DNA of 64,000 nucleotides from Acidobacteriota bacterium (GCA_029559035.1 JAKQCT010000051.1:1-64000), one strand, 5' to 3'; shown: positions 1 through 9,171, numbered from the stretch's first letter. Notes: generated from the letters alone by a model not told the origin. Translations and numbers: made by a program.

Positions 1-1
1 G

Positions 2-472
2 CAGAGCGGAGTGTCGAGCCCTTTAAGCCACGACCCGGGCGATACGGCTTCGCACGGTTATATCGTTAGGGCCGTGAACGGGAGCGACGATTGTTACTCC
101 GCATCTTCCACGCAGAACTTCGCTGACGGCGTGTGCACGGTTCCCCCGGAGATAGCTACCGGAGCCTCGGGCAACGACGCGCAGACATGGAGCGAAGACA
201 AGGCGACACAGAGCTGGCCATCCGCGGCGGGAGCTACGGGTTACCGCCTCTACCGCGGCCTTCTTGCGGATCTTGAGAACCTTACGGGCGGAGGCACCGA
301 CTCCTGCACGAGGCACGACGGGACCGGGACGAGCGCGGACCTTTCGGCGGACGACCCCTCTGGAGTTGCGGGGAGCTTCTACTGGTACATCGTGACGGCC
401 TACAACGGCGCGGGCGAAGGCAGCGCCGGAGCCGGAAGGACCGTCAACTCCTCGGGAGCATGCGCGCCGTGA
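2..472 (+). CDS. C-terminal part of a secreted multidomain protein (module A tail), 5' end outside window
   Basis: The reading frame is open from the first bases of the window and stops at 470-472, so only the last ~156 residues are present and the start lies upstream. The visible part is Thr/Ser/Gly-rich with aromatic FN3-like strands (YRLYRG, FYWYIVTAYNG). Its last ~110 residues, beginning PPEIATG, are clearly homologous to the C-termini of the two giant secreted proteins at 28992-32663 and 32687-36340, including a conserved DSC cysteine and a second cysteine 2-3 residues from the end. No catalytic motif is visible. It is probably a surface or extracellular protein ending in a lineage-specific tail module. 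Its stop overlaps the start of the endonuclease III gene. Confidence 0.75.
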   Translation, partial: QSGVSSPLSHDPGDTASHGYIVRAVNGSDDCYSASSTQNFADGVCTVPPEIATGASGNDAQTWSEDKATQSWPSAAGATGYRLYRGLLADLENLTGGGTDSCTRHDGTGTSADLSADDPSGVAGSFYWYIVTAYNGAGEGSAGAGRTVNSSGACAP

Positions 473-1149
473 AGAACATGCCCTCTAAGACCCTGGAAAC
501 AAGGAAGTTGATCCGATTCCTGAAAACTCTGGACGAGTGGAAGAACGGAGTGAAGGAACCGGTCGTCGGAAGAGTGAAGAAGGCGACGAAGGATCCTTTC
601 GCCGTCCTCGTCGCAACGATATTGTCGCTGAGGACGAGGGACCAGGTGACCGAGAAGGTTTACGCGGTCCTCTCGAAAAAAGCTAAGAAACCGGAAGATC
701 TAGCAGCCATGCCGAAAGCCGAACTCGAAAAGATGATCCACCCTGTCGGGTTCTACAAGACCAAGGCGAGATCCCTTAAGGAGATGTCCGCAGTCATCAT
801 CAGCAGGCACAAGGGAAAAGTTCCGTCGGACCTCGATACCCTTCTGAAACTTCCGGGCGTCGGGAGGAAGACCGCCAACCTTGTCGTAACGGAGGCTTTC
901 GGCGGCTACGGTATCTGCGTCGACACCCACGTTCACCGAATCCTGAACTGGTGGGGCTATGTCAGGACAAGAACGCCCGAGGAGACGGAAATGGCCCTCA
1001 GGGACAAGCTCCCGAGGGAGTGGTGGCGCGAGATAAACGGGATCCTCGTCGCATTCGGGCAGAACATCTGCAGGCCTGTCGGGCCCAGATGTCCGGAATG
1101 TCTTTTGAAGAAAGAGTGCCCCTATCCGGGGAAAAAGACCGACCTGTGA
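460..1149 (+). CDS. nth: Endonuclease III, DNA glycosylase/AP lyase
   Basis: Base-excision-repair enzyme that removes oxidised pyrimidines and cuts the abasic site. The helix-hairpin-helix is LPGVGRKTANLVV, whose Lys corresponds to the catalytic lysine, followed by the conserved Asp in VDTHVHRI. The C-terminus carries the four-cysteine [4Fe-4S] loop with spacing CX6CX2CX5C. Length (~229 aa) is close to the family norm of ~210. The start is uncertain: ATG 460, GTG 469 and ATG 478 are all in frame and no ideal ribosome-binding site decides; the first overlaps the preceding gene by 13 bases. The downstream hydrolase start overlaps this stop, suggesting translational coupling. Function is secure from motifs. 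Confidence 0.95.
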   Translation: MRAVKNMPSKTLETRKLIRFLKTLDEWKNGVKEPVVGRVKKATKDPFAVLVATILSLRTRDQVTEKVYAVLSKKAKKPEDLAAMPKAELEKMIHPVGFYKTKARSLKEMSAVIISRHKGKVPSDLDTLLKLPGVGRKTANLVVTEAFGGYGICVDTHVHRILNWWGYVRTRTPEETEMALRDKLPREWWREINGILVAFGQNICRPVGPRCPECLLKKECPYPGKKTDL

Positions 1150-1982
1150 GGAAGAGGCTCCTGTTGGACGCCGCGCTTGTGATGGCAGGGCTTTCCATTG
1201 TCTACCTAGGGATGTGCGTCTTTCTCTTCTTCAAGCAGGACAGCTACATTTACTTCCCTGAAAAGACCATCACCGCGACACCGGGAACATACCGCGTTCC
1301 TTACGAGGAACGCTTCGCGCTTGCTTCGGACGGCGTCTCCGTGAATTACTGGCTGATCAGGGCCGGTGACCCCTCAGGAGCCGTAGTGTTCGCCCACGGG
1401 AACGGCGGCAACCTGAGCGACAGGGTCGAAAAATACATTCTTCTCTCGGGGATGGGGCTGGATGTCTACGCATTCGATTACAGGGGATACGGAAAAAGCG
1501 GAGGGGAGCCTTCCGAAGAAGGATTTTACAGGGACATGGAGGCGGTCGTTTCCGAGGCGGTGAAGGACGGCCACGGCGAAAGGATAATAATGTACGGGGA
1601 ATCGATCGGGGGAGCCGTGGCGGCGCGCGCGGCGGCCGGGAGAGCTTGCGCGGGCCTCGTCCTGGAATCTTCGTTCACGACGGCGGCAGACATGGCCGGC
1701 CACTATTACCCTCTGTTCCCGGTCGGGATGATCCTCAGGTCAGGTTTCGACGCGCTCTCTTCGGTGCGGTCATGCGATTGTCCCGTGCTTGTCCTCCATT
1801 CCCCCGACGACGACATAGTGCCTTACCGGATGGGAAGGGAACTTATGAAGGCGGCCGGAGACAGGGGGCGTTTCTTCGACCTGAAAGGCGGACACAACGA
1901 CGGCGGGATCATCGTTTCACCCGGAGCCTCTGAGAAGCTCCGCGAATTCGCCGGAGATGTCCTGCCGGAAAGGGTGCCGTGA
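1146..1982 (+). CDS. Membrane-anchored alpha/beta hydrolase (BEM46/YfhR-like)
   Basis: The protein starts with a short basic stretch and a single hydrophobic segment (residues ~6-26), then a serine-hydrolase fold. Visible motifs are the oxyanion-type HGNGGN strand-loop, nucleophile elbow GESIGG, acid-loop Asp in SPDDDIVP and a late histidine in GGHNDGG. It resembles the BEM46/YfhR group of alpha/beta hydrolases; the substrate is unknown. I chose GTG 1146, which forms a GTGA overlap with the nth stop; in-frame ATGs at 1089 and 1098 would add 16-19 cytoplasmic residues and cannot be excluded. The catalytic domain would face the periplasm if the segment is a signal anchor. Confidence 0.85.
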   Translation: MRKRLLLDAALVMAGLSIVYLGMCVFLFFKQDSYIYFPEKTITATPGTYRVPYEERFALASDGVSVNYWLIRAGDPSGAVVFAHGNGGNLSDRVEKYILLSGMGLDVYAFDYRGYGKSGGEPSEEGFYRDMEAVVSEAVKDGHGERIIMYGESIGGAVAARAAAGRACAGLVLESSFTTAADMAGHYYPLFPVGMILRSGFDALSSVRSCDCPVLVLHSPDDDIVPYRMGRELMKAAGDRGRFFDLKGGHNDGGIIVSPGASEKLREFAGDVLPERVP

Positions 1983-2036
1983 GGGCTCTTATGGGGCGGC
2001 GCTTCATTTGTGCTATCTTATTACCGGAGGTGAGCG

Positions 2037-2459
2037 ATGCAGGTTAGGATCGACGGCAAAGACGTCCTCATGAGGCTCGATCCCGGCGAAGAGATGATCT
2101 CGACGATCTCGTCCTGGGCGAAGGAGAACAAGGTTCGTTCGGCCGTGATCAGCGGACTGGGCGCCGCAAGGGATGTCAGGCTGGGGTACTTCGACCTTAA
2201 CGACGGGAAATACATCGAGATCCCGGTGTCGAGACACGTCGAGATAGTATCGCTGGACGGCTCCATAGCCCTTCTCGACGGAGAGCCTCACCTTCACATC
2301 CATGTGACGGTGTCGTCGTCAGGCGGAGGAACGATCGCGGGCCATCTCTTCCAGGCCGTGATAAGCATCACGGCGGAACTTCATCTGACGATCCTCGGGG
2401 AACCCATAAAGAGGGTGAAAGACCCTTCTACGGGGATCCTTCTATGGGACCTTTCATGA
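2037..2459 (+). CDS. PPC/DUF296-domain protein
   Basis: A 140-residue single-domain protein of the PPC (DUF296) fold. The signature is the histidine-bearing strand PHLHIHVTVSS followed by the Gly-rich turn and GHLFQAVI, with the upstream SAVISGLGAARDVRLGYF segment. Plant AT-hook proteins use this fold with DNA-binding tails; bacterial single-domain members such as this one have no AT-hook and are thought to be trimeric proteins of unclear function. A good ribosome-binding site (GGAGGTG) precedes the ATG. No operon partner is evident. Confidence 0.85.
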   Translation: MQVRIDGKDVLMRLDPGEEMISTISSWAKENKVRSAVISGLGAARDVRLGYFDLNDGKYIEIPVSRHVEIVSLDGSIALLDGEPHLHIHVTVSSSGGGTIAGHLFQAVISITAELHLTILGEPIKRVKDPSTGILLWDLS

Positions 2460-2523
2460 TCTCCCGCTGATGAAGGCGTAACAGTGAAACCCTCGGGGGC
2501 GCGGGAGAAAAAAGGGGGATTCC

Positions 2524-2552
2524 TTGCGAAAATCGGGTAAAAGCGTTAACAT
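2524..2552 (+). promoter_or_regulatory. Putative sigma-70 promoter for the TPR protein gene
   Basis: TTGCGA at 2524-2529, a 17-base spacer and TAACAT at 2547-2552, 24 bases before the start codon. Each hexamer matches consensus at 4 of 6 positions. Confidence 0.4.
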
Positions 2553-2576
2553 TTCTTTTAATTCAGGGAGCTGTTC

Positions 2577-3044
2577 ATGGCCGACCTCACGCTTGTGTAC
2601 GTTTCTTCCGAGCTGAAAAAAGGGCTCGACTTCATCGAGCAAGGCGACCTCTCCAGGGCGTACCAGTATTTTCAGAACTACACGGAGAGGGAGCCTTCCA
2701 ATGCCGTCGCCACATCGTTCTTGGGGTACCTGACGGCGTCTTTCCAGCAAAGGCCTTACCAGGGACTCGAACTGGCCCTTAAGGCTGTCAAGATCGAGAA
2801 GGACGATCCGCTGATCTACCTGAACCTGGCGCGGATCTACACGCTCATGAACGACCGTTACCACGCCTACCACGCCATCCAGACGGGGCTGAAATACCGC
2901 CATTCGCCCTTTCGCAACGACCTTCTGAACTTCTACAAGTCCATAGGGATAAGGAAGAAACCGCCCCTGCCGTTCCTCCACAGGAACCATCCGATCAACA
3001 GGTTCATCGGCAAGATGATGAGGGCGGACAAGGACTTGAAGTGA
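2577..3044 (+). CDS. Small TPR-repeat protein
   Basis: A 155-residue soluble protein with two to three tetratricopeptide-like helical repeats: GLDFIEQGDLSRAYQYFQ, then a divergent repeat around PSNAVATSFLGYL, then DDPLIYLNLARIYTLMND. It has no signal peptide or membrane segment and a basic tail (KKPPLPFLHRNHPINR). TPRs usually mediate protein-protein contacts; no partner can be named. It is convergent with the LptFG gene and only 3 bases separate the two stops. Confidence 0.75.
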   Translation: MADLTLVYVSSELKKGLDFIEQGDLSRAYQYFQNYTEREPSNAVATSFLGYLTASFQQRPYQGLELALKAVKIEKDDPLIYLNLARIYTLMNDRYHAYHAIQTGLKYRHSPFRNDLLNFYKSIGIRKKPPLPFLHRNHPINRFIGKMMRADKDLK

Positions 3045-3047
3045 GTT

Positions 3048-5339
3048 TCAGGTCCTGATCTTCAGGAGCAGCATCGCCCCGACGATGCTGAAAAGGAACA
3101 TCGGGAAGAGGGAAGCGAGCGAAGGGTCGAGCCACTCCATTTGCCCCACCGATTTGAAAACCGCCGAAACCGTGTAATAGAAGAGAGACAGACCGAGGGC
3201 TATCGAGATCCCGTAGAGGGACCCTCTCCTTCCTCCCTGGAAGGCGAACGGAAGGCCGATCAGGACAAGCACGAACGAAGCGAAACCGTCCGCTATCTTC
3301 CTGTAGTATTCGACCGAAAGCCTCGCGGTCGTTATTCCCTTCTCGGAAAGGTTGTCGATGAGCTTTCGAAGTTTTTTCATCGACAGGGTTTCGGCATCGA
3401 GGTATGGGGGCAGGATCAGGAAATCCTTGTCGTTGGGGATGGTCATCGTGCCGGACTCCCTGAACTCGTAGCTCTTCTCTCCCGCGTCCCTCCACCACCA
3501 GCCTTTCCTGAAAGAGATTGTGTTTCCGCTTTCTATCTCCACCCTCTTCGCCCTGAACCTTTCGCGGAGCGCGAGGGTCTCTTTGTCGAAGAAATAGACA
3601 GAGAAAGCCTGGAAAAACTTTTCCTTTCTGTTGTAATAGTTGTAATGGTACAGGACGGCGTCCTTCTTGTTGAAGAGCCATACGTCCTCGTCGCTCGCGA
3701 GGTGCCTTGAGTAGAAGTTCTTGAAATTGTCCTTTATCCTGATCGCCTTGAGATTCGCCCCCGGCATGACGGTCTCCTGAAGGAGCAGGATGGCGAGCGA
3801 CAGCAGGAACGCCGTTACCAGGAAATTCGCGCTCACCCGGAAGAGCGATATGCCAGAAGCCTTTATGGCCGTCAGTTCGCTCCTTCTTTCCAGGACGGCG
3901 GCTACGATGAGCACGGTTATCAGAATCGCGAAAGGCGCGAGGACCGGCATTATCCCGACTGATTTTACTCCGAGGTACTTCAGATACAACACGGCCTTCC
4001 TGCCGTTGGAGATATACCCTATGAGCCCCCTGGTCTCGATTATCCAATTCAGCGCCAGAAGCGACAAAAGCACTATCGAGAAGAACTTCAGGTTCATGGA
4101 AAGCAAGTACTTGTCCAGCGTCTTTATCGAATAGAACCCCCAGAGGCCCCCCTTCTCTTTGATGACCTCCTGTTCCTCCGGCGAGGATAGCTTTCGAAGA
4201 AGGGCCAGATGGCCGAACCATTCCCTGACCCGCCACATCTTTTCCCCGCCCTTTATGTTGAGAAAGAACGAGACCGCCAGGAGGATCACCAGCGGCGACC
4301 AAGCGGCGAATTCCGGCTGCAGCCGGCCCTTCAGCGCCAGGTTCCCGAGCGCGCTCTGCATAACCCAGTAAAGGAGGACGAGAAGGATGGAAAGGCTGAA
4401 ACTGGCGCCTTTTCCTCCGCCTATGTTCGCTATCCCGAGCGGGAACGCCAGAAGGATGAAAACTATCACGATCAGGGAGTTCCCCGCTCTCCGCGAGAAC
4501 TCGTAGCGGAACTTGAATAGCTCGTCGTCAGCTTCCCGGGCTATCTGGGGGAAAGCCCGCTGGAGAAGTATCGGGGCGGGCATCGCGACAAGGTCCTTCT
4601 TGGCCGAGGCTGGTTTCTGCGCCGTCTGGAGCTTCAGCACCTGTTCGTTGAAAGACAGGATGTCCACGTTCCCGGGAGTTTTGTTCTTGAACGTGCATGT
4701 CTTGCCGTTCGAAACGATGAAGCCGATCTCCCCGGTGTTCCTGTCCTCGAGGACTTTCGCGCTCTCCGCCACCGTCAGGGACTCTATTCCCTCTTTCGGG
4801 TTCTGGTAAATGAGCAGGTTCCTGTATTTCTGCTCTGCCGGGTCGAAATCCTTCACGTAGATCAGAAGCCCGGGGATCCTGTCGAAGAACTGGTTGGGCT
4901 GCAGGGAGCGGGTTATCATCTTCCCGGAGAAGGAACTTCTGCTGAGCTTCTCCTGGTAGGAGGCGAAGACCGGGATGAGCCAGAAATTGAACAGCAGGAG
5001 GACTCCTGACAGGAGCGCGCCGAACGCGGCGAGCGGTTTCAGCAGGCGGGATATGTTCATCCCGCAGGCCCTCATGGCTGTGATCTCCCTCTCGGCGCTC
5101 AGCCTGCTGACCGCCACGAGAACACCCGAGAGGACCGACACCGGTATCGTCACGCTGAAGAGCGAGGGAAGGGAGCAGGCGAAATAGAGGAGGCCTCCGC
5201 CGACCGATAGCCCCTGTTCGACTATCATCTCCGCGAGCTGGAAAAGAATGTTTATCAGAAGGACGAACGAGAACACGACAAGGGATAAAAGAGAAGGAGG
5301 AAGGACCTCTTTAAGGATGTAGCGGTAAAATATCCTCAA
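3048..5339 (-). CDS. Fused LptF-LptG lipopolysaccharide export permease
   Basis: A 763-residue protein with two consecutive YjgP/YjgQ permease units in one chain. Residues ~1-365 are LptF-like: TM segments, the ERE-ITAMRACG coupling element, a periplasmic beta domain, then further TMs. Residues ~405-763 repeat the architecture, with SIKTLDKYLL and ERRSELTAIKASG as the second coupling motif. In characterised bacteria LptF and LptG are separate subunits that, with the LptB ATPase, extract lipopolysaccharide from the inner membrane. Here a cytoplasmic linker (~365-400) joins them. The start codon is TTG, with AGGAGG-like sequence 7 bases upstream and no nearby ATG. It is the last gene of the minus-strand run, 69 bases after gap. 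LptB is not in the window. Confidence 0.9.
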   Translation of the reverse strand: MRIFYRYILKEVLPPSLLSLVVFSFVLLINILFQLAEMIVEQGLSVGGGLLYFACSLPSLFSVTIPVSVLSGVLVAVSRLSAEREITAMRACGMNISRLLKPLAAFGALLSGVLLLFNFWLIPVFASYQEKLSRSSFSGKMITRSLQPNQFFDRIPGLLIYVKDFDPAEQKYRNLLIYQNPKEGIESLTVAESAKVLEDRNTGEIGFIVSNGKTCTFKNKTPGNVDILSFNEQVLKLQTAQKPASAKKDLVAMPAPILLQRAFPQIAREADDELFKFRYEFSRRAGNSLIVIVFILLAFPLGIANIGGGKGASFSLSILLVLLYWVMQSALGNLALKGRLQPEFAAWSPLVILLAVSFFLNIKGGEKMWRVREWFGHLALLRKLSSPEEQEVIKEKGGLWGFYSIKTLDKYLLSMNLKFFSIVLLSLLALNWIIETRGLIGYISNGRKAVLYLKYLGVKSVGIMPVLAPFAILITVLIVAAVLERRSELTAIKASGISLFRVSANFLVTAFLLSLAILLLQETVMPGANLKAIRIKDNFKNFYSRHLASDEDVWLFNKKDAVLYHYNYYNRKEKFFQAFSVYFFDKETLALRERFRAKRVEIESGNTISFRKGWWWRDAGEKSYEFRESGTMTIPNDKDFLILPPYLDAETLSMKKLRKLIDNLSEKGITTARLSVEYYRKIADGFASFVLVLIGLPFAFQGGRRGSLYGISIALGLSLFYYTVSAVFKSVGQMEWLDPSLASLFPMFLFSIVGAMLLLKIRT

Positions 5340-5408
5340 GTGCCTTCCTCCCTGCTATTCCGGGCGGGACGCGGATTCTTTCCGCAAGTCCGCTTTTTTC
5401 CGGTTGCC

Positions 5409-6404
5409 TTACGCGAAGAGCTTCGCGACGTCGATGCAGCGCGACGCGTAGCCCCACTCGTTGTCGTACCAGGAGAGCACTTTTCCGAACTTGTCTCCCA
5501 TAACCATGGTGGAAAGGCCGTCGACGATCGAGGAGTGGCTGTTCCCGGTGAAATCGACCGATACCAGCGGGAGCTCCGTGACGTCGAGGACTCCCTTCAG
5601 TTCGCCTTCCTTGGCCTCGGTGAGGGCCGCGTTGATCGAGTCCACGGAGATCGACTTCTCCGTGGTGAACGTAAGGTCGACGAGAGAGACCGTGATGGTG
5701 GGGACCCTTACTGAAGTTCCGTCCAGCTTTCCCTTAAGCTCCGGCATTACCTCTCCGATCGCCTTGGCCGCTCCCGTCGTGGTCGGGATCATGGAAACGA
5801 GGGAGGCGCGCGCCCTCCTCAGGTCCGAGTGGGGCAGGTCGAGAAGGCGCTGGTCGTTCGTGACGGCGTGGATGGTCGTCAGCAGGCCGTGGACGATGCC
5901 GAATTTCTCATGGATCACCTTGACGATCGGCGCGAGGCAGTTGGTCGTGCAGGACGCGTTGGAGATGATCTTGTGCTTGTTCTTGTCGAGCTTCTTGTGG
6001 TTGACGCCGTAGACGACCATCAGGTCGCATCCCTTCGCCGGGGCCGAGATAAGGGTGTACTTCGCTCCAGCCTCCTGATGAACCCGGATCTTGTCGCCCT
6101 TGGCGTACTTGCCAGTCGATTCGATGACGAGATCGATGCCCAGGTCCTTCCAGAGGCTTCCCTCGATCGACGACTTGGCGAGCACTTGCACGCTCTTTCC
6201 TCCCACTTCCAGGGAGTTCTCCGCGACTTGGACGGGCATGTCGAAGATGCCGTAGGCCGAATCGTACTTGAGAAGGTGCGCGAGCGTCGGGGCGTCGGTT
6301 ATGTCGTTCACCGCCACGACCTCGAAAGAGTTGTCCTTGATCATCTGCCTGAAAATATGTCTTCCGATCCTTCCGAAACCGTTGATAGCGACTTTGAGTG
6401 CCAT
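5409..6404 (-). CDS. gap: Glyceraldehyde-3-phosphate dehydrogenase, type I
   Basis: Glycolytic/gluconeogenic enzyme oxidising glyceraldehyde 3-phosphate to 1,3-bisphosphoglycerate with NAD(P). The N-terminal Rossmann motif is NGFGRIGR, the catalytic cysteine lies in SNASCTTNCLAP (about Cys152), and the C-terminal signature is WYDNEWGYASR. At 331 aa it has normal length. The start is the ATG at 6404, preceded by GGAGGT; a longer open frame upstream is an artefact overlapping the cupin gene. It is 26 bases downstream of the cupin in the GH130-led operon, which links the mannoside cluster to central sugar-phosphate metabolism. Confidence 0.97.
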   Translation of the reverse strand: MALKVAINGFGRIGRHIFRQMIKDNSFEVVAVNDITDAPTLAHLLKYDSAYGIFDMPVQVAENSLEVGGKSVQVLAKSSIEGSLWKDLGIDLVIESTGKYAKGDKIRVHQEAGAKYTLISAPAKGCDLMVVYGVNHKKLDKNKHKIISNASCTTNCLAPIVKVIHEKFGIVHGLLTTIHAVTNDQRLLDLPHSDLRRARASLVSMIPTTTGAAKAIGEVMPELKGKLDGTSVRVPTITVSLVDLTFTTEKSISVDSINAALTEAKEGELKGVLDVTELPLVSVDFTGNSHSSIVDGLSTMVMGDKFGKVLSWYDNEWGYASRCIDVAKLFA

Positions 6405-6430
6405 ATTACACCTCCATTTGTGGTTGCAGG

Positions 6431-6802
6431 TTATCTCTTGTAGACATCTTCCACGCGGACGATGTCGTTCTCTTCGGATTCTCCTACCCACAGTTCGAAG
6501 AATCGGGCCGGCTTGTCCCCTATGCCTTTCGCCCTGTGGAGGGTCCCCTTCGGGATCCAAAGCTCGTCGCCCGCCTTCGGCCTGATCTTCTCATCGCCTA
6601 CGGTGATCTCGAGGCCGTCGTCCAGGACGACCCAGAACTCGTCCCTCTTGTTGTGGTACTGCAGGGAAAGGAGCCCGCCGGGATCGACGGTGATGATCTT
6701 GACGCTGCTTATACCGAGATGAGGGAACTGCCTGAAGCTTCCCCAGGGGCGGTGATCCTCGGAAATGAAACTCTTGAACTCATCGTAATCGGCGTATTTC
6801 AT
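6431..6802 (-). CDS. Cupin, mannose-6-phosphate isomerase type II-like
   Basis: A 123-residue single cupin. The metal-site strands are recognisable: LQYHNKRDEFWVVLDD (cupin motif 1, with two His/Glu ligand candidates) and PKGTLHRAKG (motif 2). The lead-in RPWGSFRQF is the usual start of the type II phosphomannose isomerase cupin domain found at the C-terminus of ManC/AlgA. Standing alone beside a glycosyltransferase and a GH130 phosphorylase, it plausibly interconverts mannose and fructose 6-phosphates, but a sugar-binding or epimerase role is possible. GAGGTG lies upstream of the ATG. Confidence 0.82.
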   Translation of the reverse strand: MKYADYDEFKSFISEDHRPWGSFRQFPHLGISSVKIITVDPGGLLSLQYHNKRDEFWVVLDDGLEITVGDEKIRPKAGDELWIPKGTLHRAKGIGDKPARFFELWVGESEENDIVRVEDVYKR

Positions 6803-6819
6803 GTTTCACCTCACAAGAT

Positions 6820-9054
6820 TCACAATCCTTCTTCGTTCATCCTCAGGAGCGCGCCCAGCCAGGAGAGCGTGGATTCCGCGCCCTGGTTCTGGCTGACGCC
6901 GTGCGCCTGGAGGCCGTCGTGGCATCCGTGCGTGTTGAAGTTGTAAAGGGGCGCGTTGAGATCGTTCGCTCCGAGGAACCAGTTGAAGCATTTCCGCATT
7001 TCGGCGAGCCACTTCTGGTCCTTGGTCGATTTGTAGGCTTCGTGGCAGGCGGAAAGGAGGGCGGCCGCCTCGAGCGGCTGCTGGTCGAACTGAGCCCTTT
7101 CCCCGGTCTTCTTCAGCCATCCGTCGTTGCCGACTATGGATAGGTTCCCCGTCTGCGGGTTGGTCTGGATCCCGATCAGCCACTCGAGTGACTTCAGGCC
7201 GAGCGCCACCTTCTCGCCGTGATCGGTCACGGTTCCCGCGATGATGAGGGCCTTCGAGAGCCTGGCGTTGTCGTAGGTGAGGTAGTCCTCGCACCAGAAC
7301 CACTCGTTTGTGGCGTGGTCTTCGAAAGCCTTTATGAGCCTGAGTGACATGTTGTCGCGAAGTTCCCGGACCTCGCGCGCTCCGCCGAACTTCTTCAGGT
7401 ACCTGTCCGTGCCTGCGATGACCCACGCCCACGCCCTCGGCGATTTGAATGAGGCGAGCTCTCCTATCGCGTTGTCGAAGAGCTCCTTGGCTAGGCCCGC
7501 GATAGAAGTGTTGTGCGCGAGGACAAGCGTGTCCGCGAGGGCGGCGAGGGTCCTTCCCTGGCAATCCTCCGAGCCCGCGTCGTCGAGCCACTTCCTGTCG
7601 TAGCTCATGAAATTCCTGAACCGTCCCTTCTTGGGATTGTAGGCCGCCTGAAGGAAGGAAATGTAGGTATATGCGAGCTTGAGCATCTCCTCGTCCTTGA
7701 CCTGCGCGAAGAAGCGCATCGCGAACCTGAGCGCCCTGGCGTTGTCGTCAGTCGTGTAGCCATGCTCCCTCCATGGCACAGAGTAGATGCAGTGCTGGTA
7801 AAGGCCGGTGTCGTCGGTCATCCTGTAGAGATGGTCCAGCCTCAGCTCGGGCAGGGCCTTGGCTATCGCCTTCCTGGAAGTGTGCGCCGGCACCCCGGCC
7901 TCGGCCGCGTTCTGGAAGGTCTTGACATACTGGTGCGCGATCTCGCGCCACACCATTTTTCTGCCGAACTGGTAAGCCCTTTTCCTGACCTGCGTGCAGT
8001 CGACCTCGTTCGAGAGGAACCTTTCGAGACCCCTCGCCATGTCCTGGGCGTCGTTGAAGTCCGCGAGGACGCCCCTGCCGTCGGCCAGAAGTTCCTCGGC
8101 GTACCAGTAGGGCGTGGAGACGATCGCCTTGCCGCATCCGAGCGCGAAGGAGAGCGTTCCCGAGGAGATCTGCTCCTTGTGAGGATAGGGAGTTATGTAA
8201 TAGTCGGCCATCAGCAGGAACTCGGAGAGTTGTTCGTCCGAGACGAACCTGTCGAAGAAGATCACCTTGTCCGAGATCCCGTTCTGTTCGGCCCTTTTCT
8301 GCAGGCTAAGTCTGTAGGACTCGCCCGTCTGTTTCTTGACTTCGGGGTGCGTGGCTCCAAGGATCACGTAAACGAGCTGGGGAAAGGTCTTGGAGGCGAG
8401 GGCAACCGCGTCTATCGCGTGCTCGATCCCCTTGCCGGGACCGATGAGACCGAAGGTCAGCAGGACCTTCTTTCCTTCGAGGTTGAACTGGTCCTTGTAA
8501 AAGTTAGGGTCCATGAACGGCACGTCCGGCACACCGTGATAAATGTGACAGATCTTCTCTTCCGGCACGTCATAGACCTGCTTGAGCATGCTCTTGGCGC
8601 GGTCGGCGATCACTATTACGAAAGTGGAGAGTTCGCATACCCTCTTGAGGACGTCGTGCTGTCCTTGAGAAGGGTTCTGGAGGACGGTGTGGAAGGTGGT
8701 TACCACGGGTTTCCTGAGGTTTTCCAGGAGGTCGAGGACATACCTGCCGTCGTCGCCACCGAAGATCCCGTACTCGTGCTGAAGATTGACCACGTCGGTC
8801 TGGGAAATGTTGAGGAAGTCCGCGGCTTCGACATAATCTTTCCTCTGTGTCTTCCTGATGATGAATTCCACCTCGGACCCGTAGCGGAGAGTCTCCGCAG
8901 GATTATGGATGGCTACAAGTTTCGCCTTGGGGTTCTGGCCGAGGGGCGAACCGCAGAGGCCGGAGAACGACGAGGCGATGTGGTTCGTGAAAGTGGCGAT
9001 TCCGCAAAGCCTGGGAAGGGCGGTTGCTACGAAAGTGACCGAGGGACATTTCAT
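6820..9054 (-). CDS. GT4 glycosyltransferase fused to a C-terminal alpha/alpha-toroid-like domain
   Basis: A 744-residue two-part protein. Residues ~1-400 form a GT-B fold of family GT4: LCGIATFTNHIA near the N-terminus, FGLIGPGKGIEHAIDAVA at the donor domain start, and the sugar-nucleotide region SSGTLSFALGCGKAIVSTPYWYAEE. Residues ~405-744 are helical with repeated aromatic/acidic motifs (TDDTGLYQHCIYS, GYTTDDNARALR, LTYDNARLSKAL) reminiscent of six-hairpin glycosidase or epimerase toroids. Neighbouring GH130 and PMI-type genes point to a mannose-containing glycan or glycoside. No signal peptide. A GGAGG ribosome-binding site precedes the ATG. Substrate is not known from sequence. Confidence 0.85.
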   Translation of the reverse strand: MKCPSVTFVATALPRLCGIATFTNHIASSFSGLCGSPLGQNPKAKLVAIHNPAETLRYGSEVEFIIRKTQRKDYVEAADFLNISQTDVVNLQHEYGIFGGDDGRYVLDLLENLRKPVVTTFHTVLQNPSQGQHDVLKRVCELSTFVIVIADRAKSMLKQVYDVPEEKICHIYHGVPDVPFMDPNFYKDQFNLEGKKVLLTFGLIGPGKGIEHAIDAVALASKTFPQLVYVILGATHPEVKKQTGESYRLSLQKRAEQNGISDKVIFFDRFVSDEQLSEFLLMADYYITPYPHKEQISSGTLSFALGCGKAIVSTPYWYAEELLADGRGVLADFNDAQDMARGLERFLSNEVDCTQVRKRAYQFGRKMVWREIAHQYVKTFQNAAEAGVPAHTSRKAIAKALPELRLDHLYRMTDDTGLYQHCIYSVPWREHGYTTDDNARALRFAMRFFAQVKDEEMLKLAYTYISFLQAAYNPKKGRFRNFMSYDRKWLDDAGSEDCQGRTLAALADTLVLAHNTSIAGLAKELFDNAIGELASFKSPRAWAWVIAGTDRYLKKFGGAREVRELRDNMSLRLIKAFEDHATNEWFWCEDYLTYDNARLSKALIIAGTVTDHGEKVALGLKSLEWLIGIQTNPQTGNLSIVGNDGWLKKTGERAQFDQQPLEAAALLSACHEAYKSTKDQKWLAEMRKCFNWFLGANDLNAPLYNFNTHGCHDGLQAHGVSQNQGAESTLSWLGALLRMNEEGL

Positions 9055-9171
9055 CTGTTCCTCCTATGAGGCGAGTTGTTCCTTGGAAAGTCGAGCTTCC
9101 CAGGAATAAGAGGGAAAAAACCCCGTTCGCCTCTTACTCAAGCATAACATAAAAAAGGCGTTAATGTAATT

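Noticed and set aside
6405-6560. Upstream extension of the gap reading frame
   Set aside because: It overlaps the cupin gene, and the ATG at 6404 has a GGAGGT site and the canonical GAPDH N-terminus.
7513-9069. Long 518-codon open frame antisense to the glycosyltransferase
   Set aside because: It has low-complexity Arg/Val/Glu-rich composition, no motif or ribosome-binding site, and mirrors the codon structure of the well-supported GT4 gene on the other strand.
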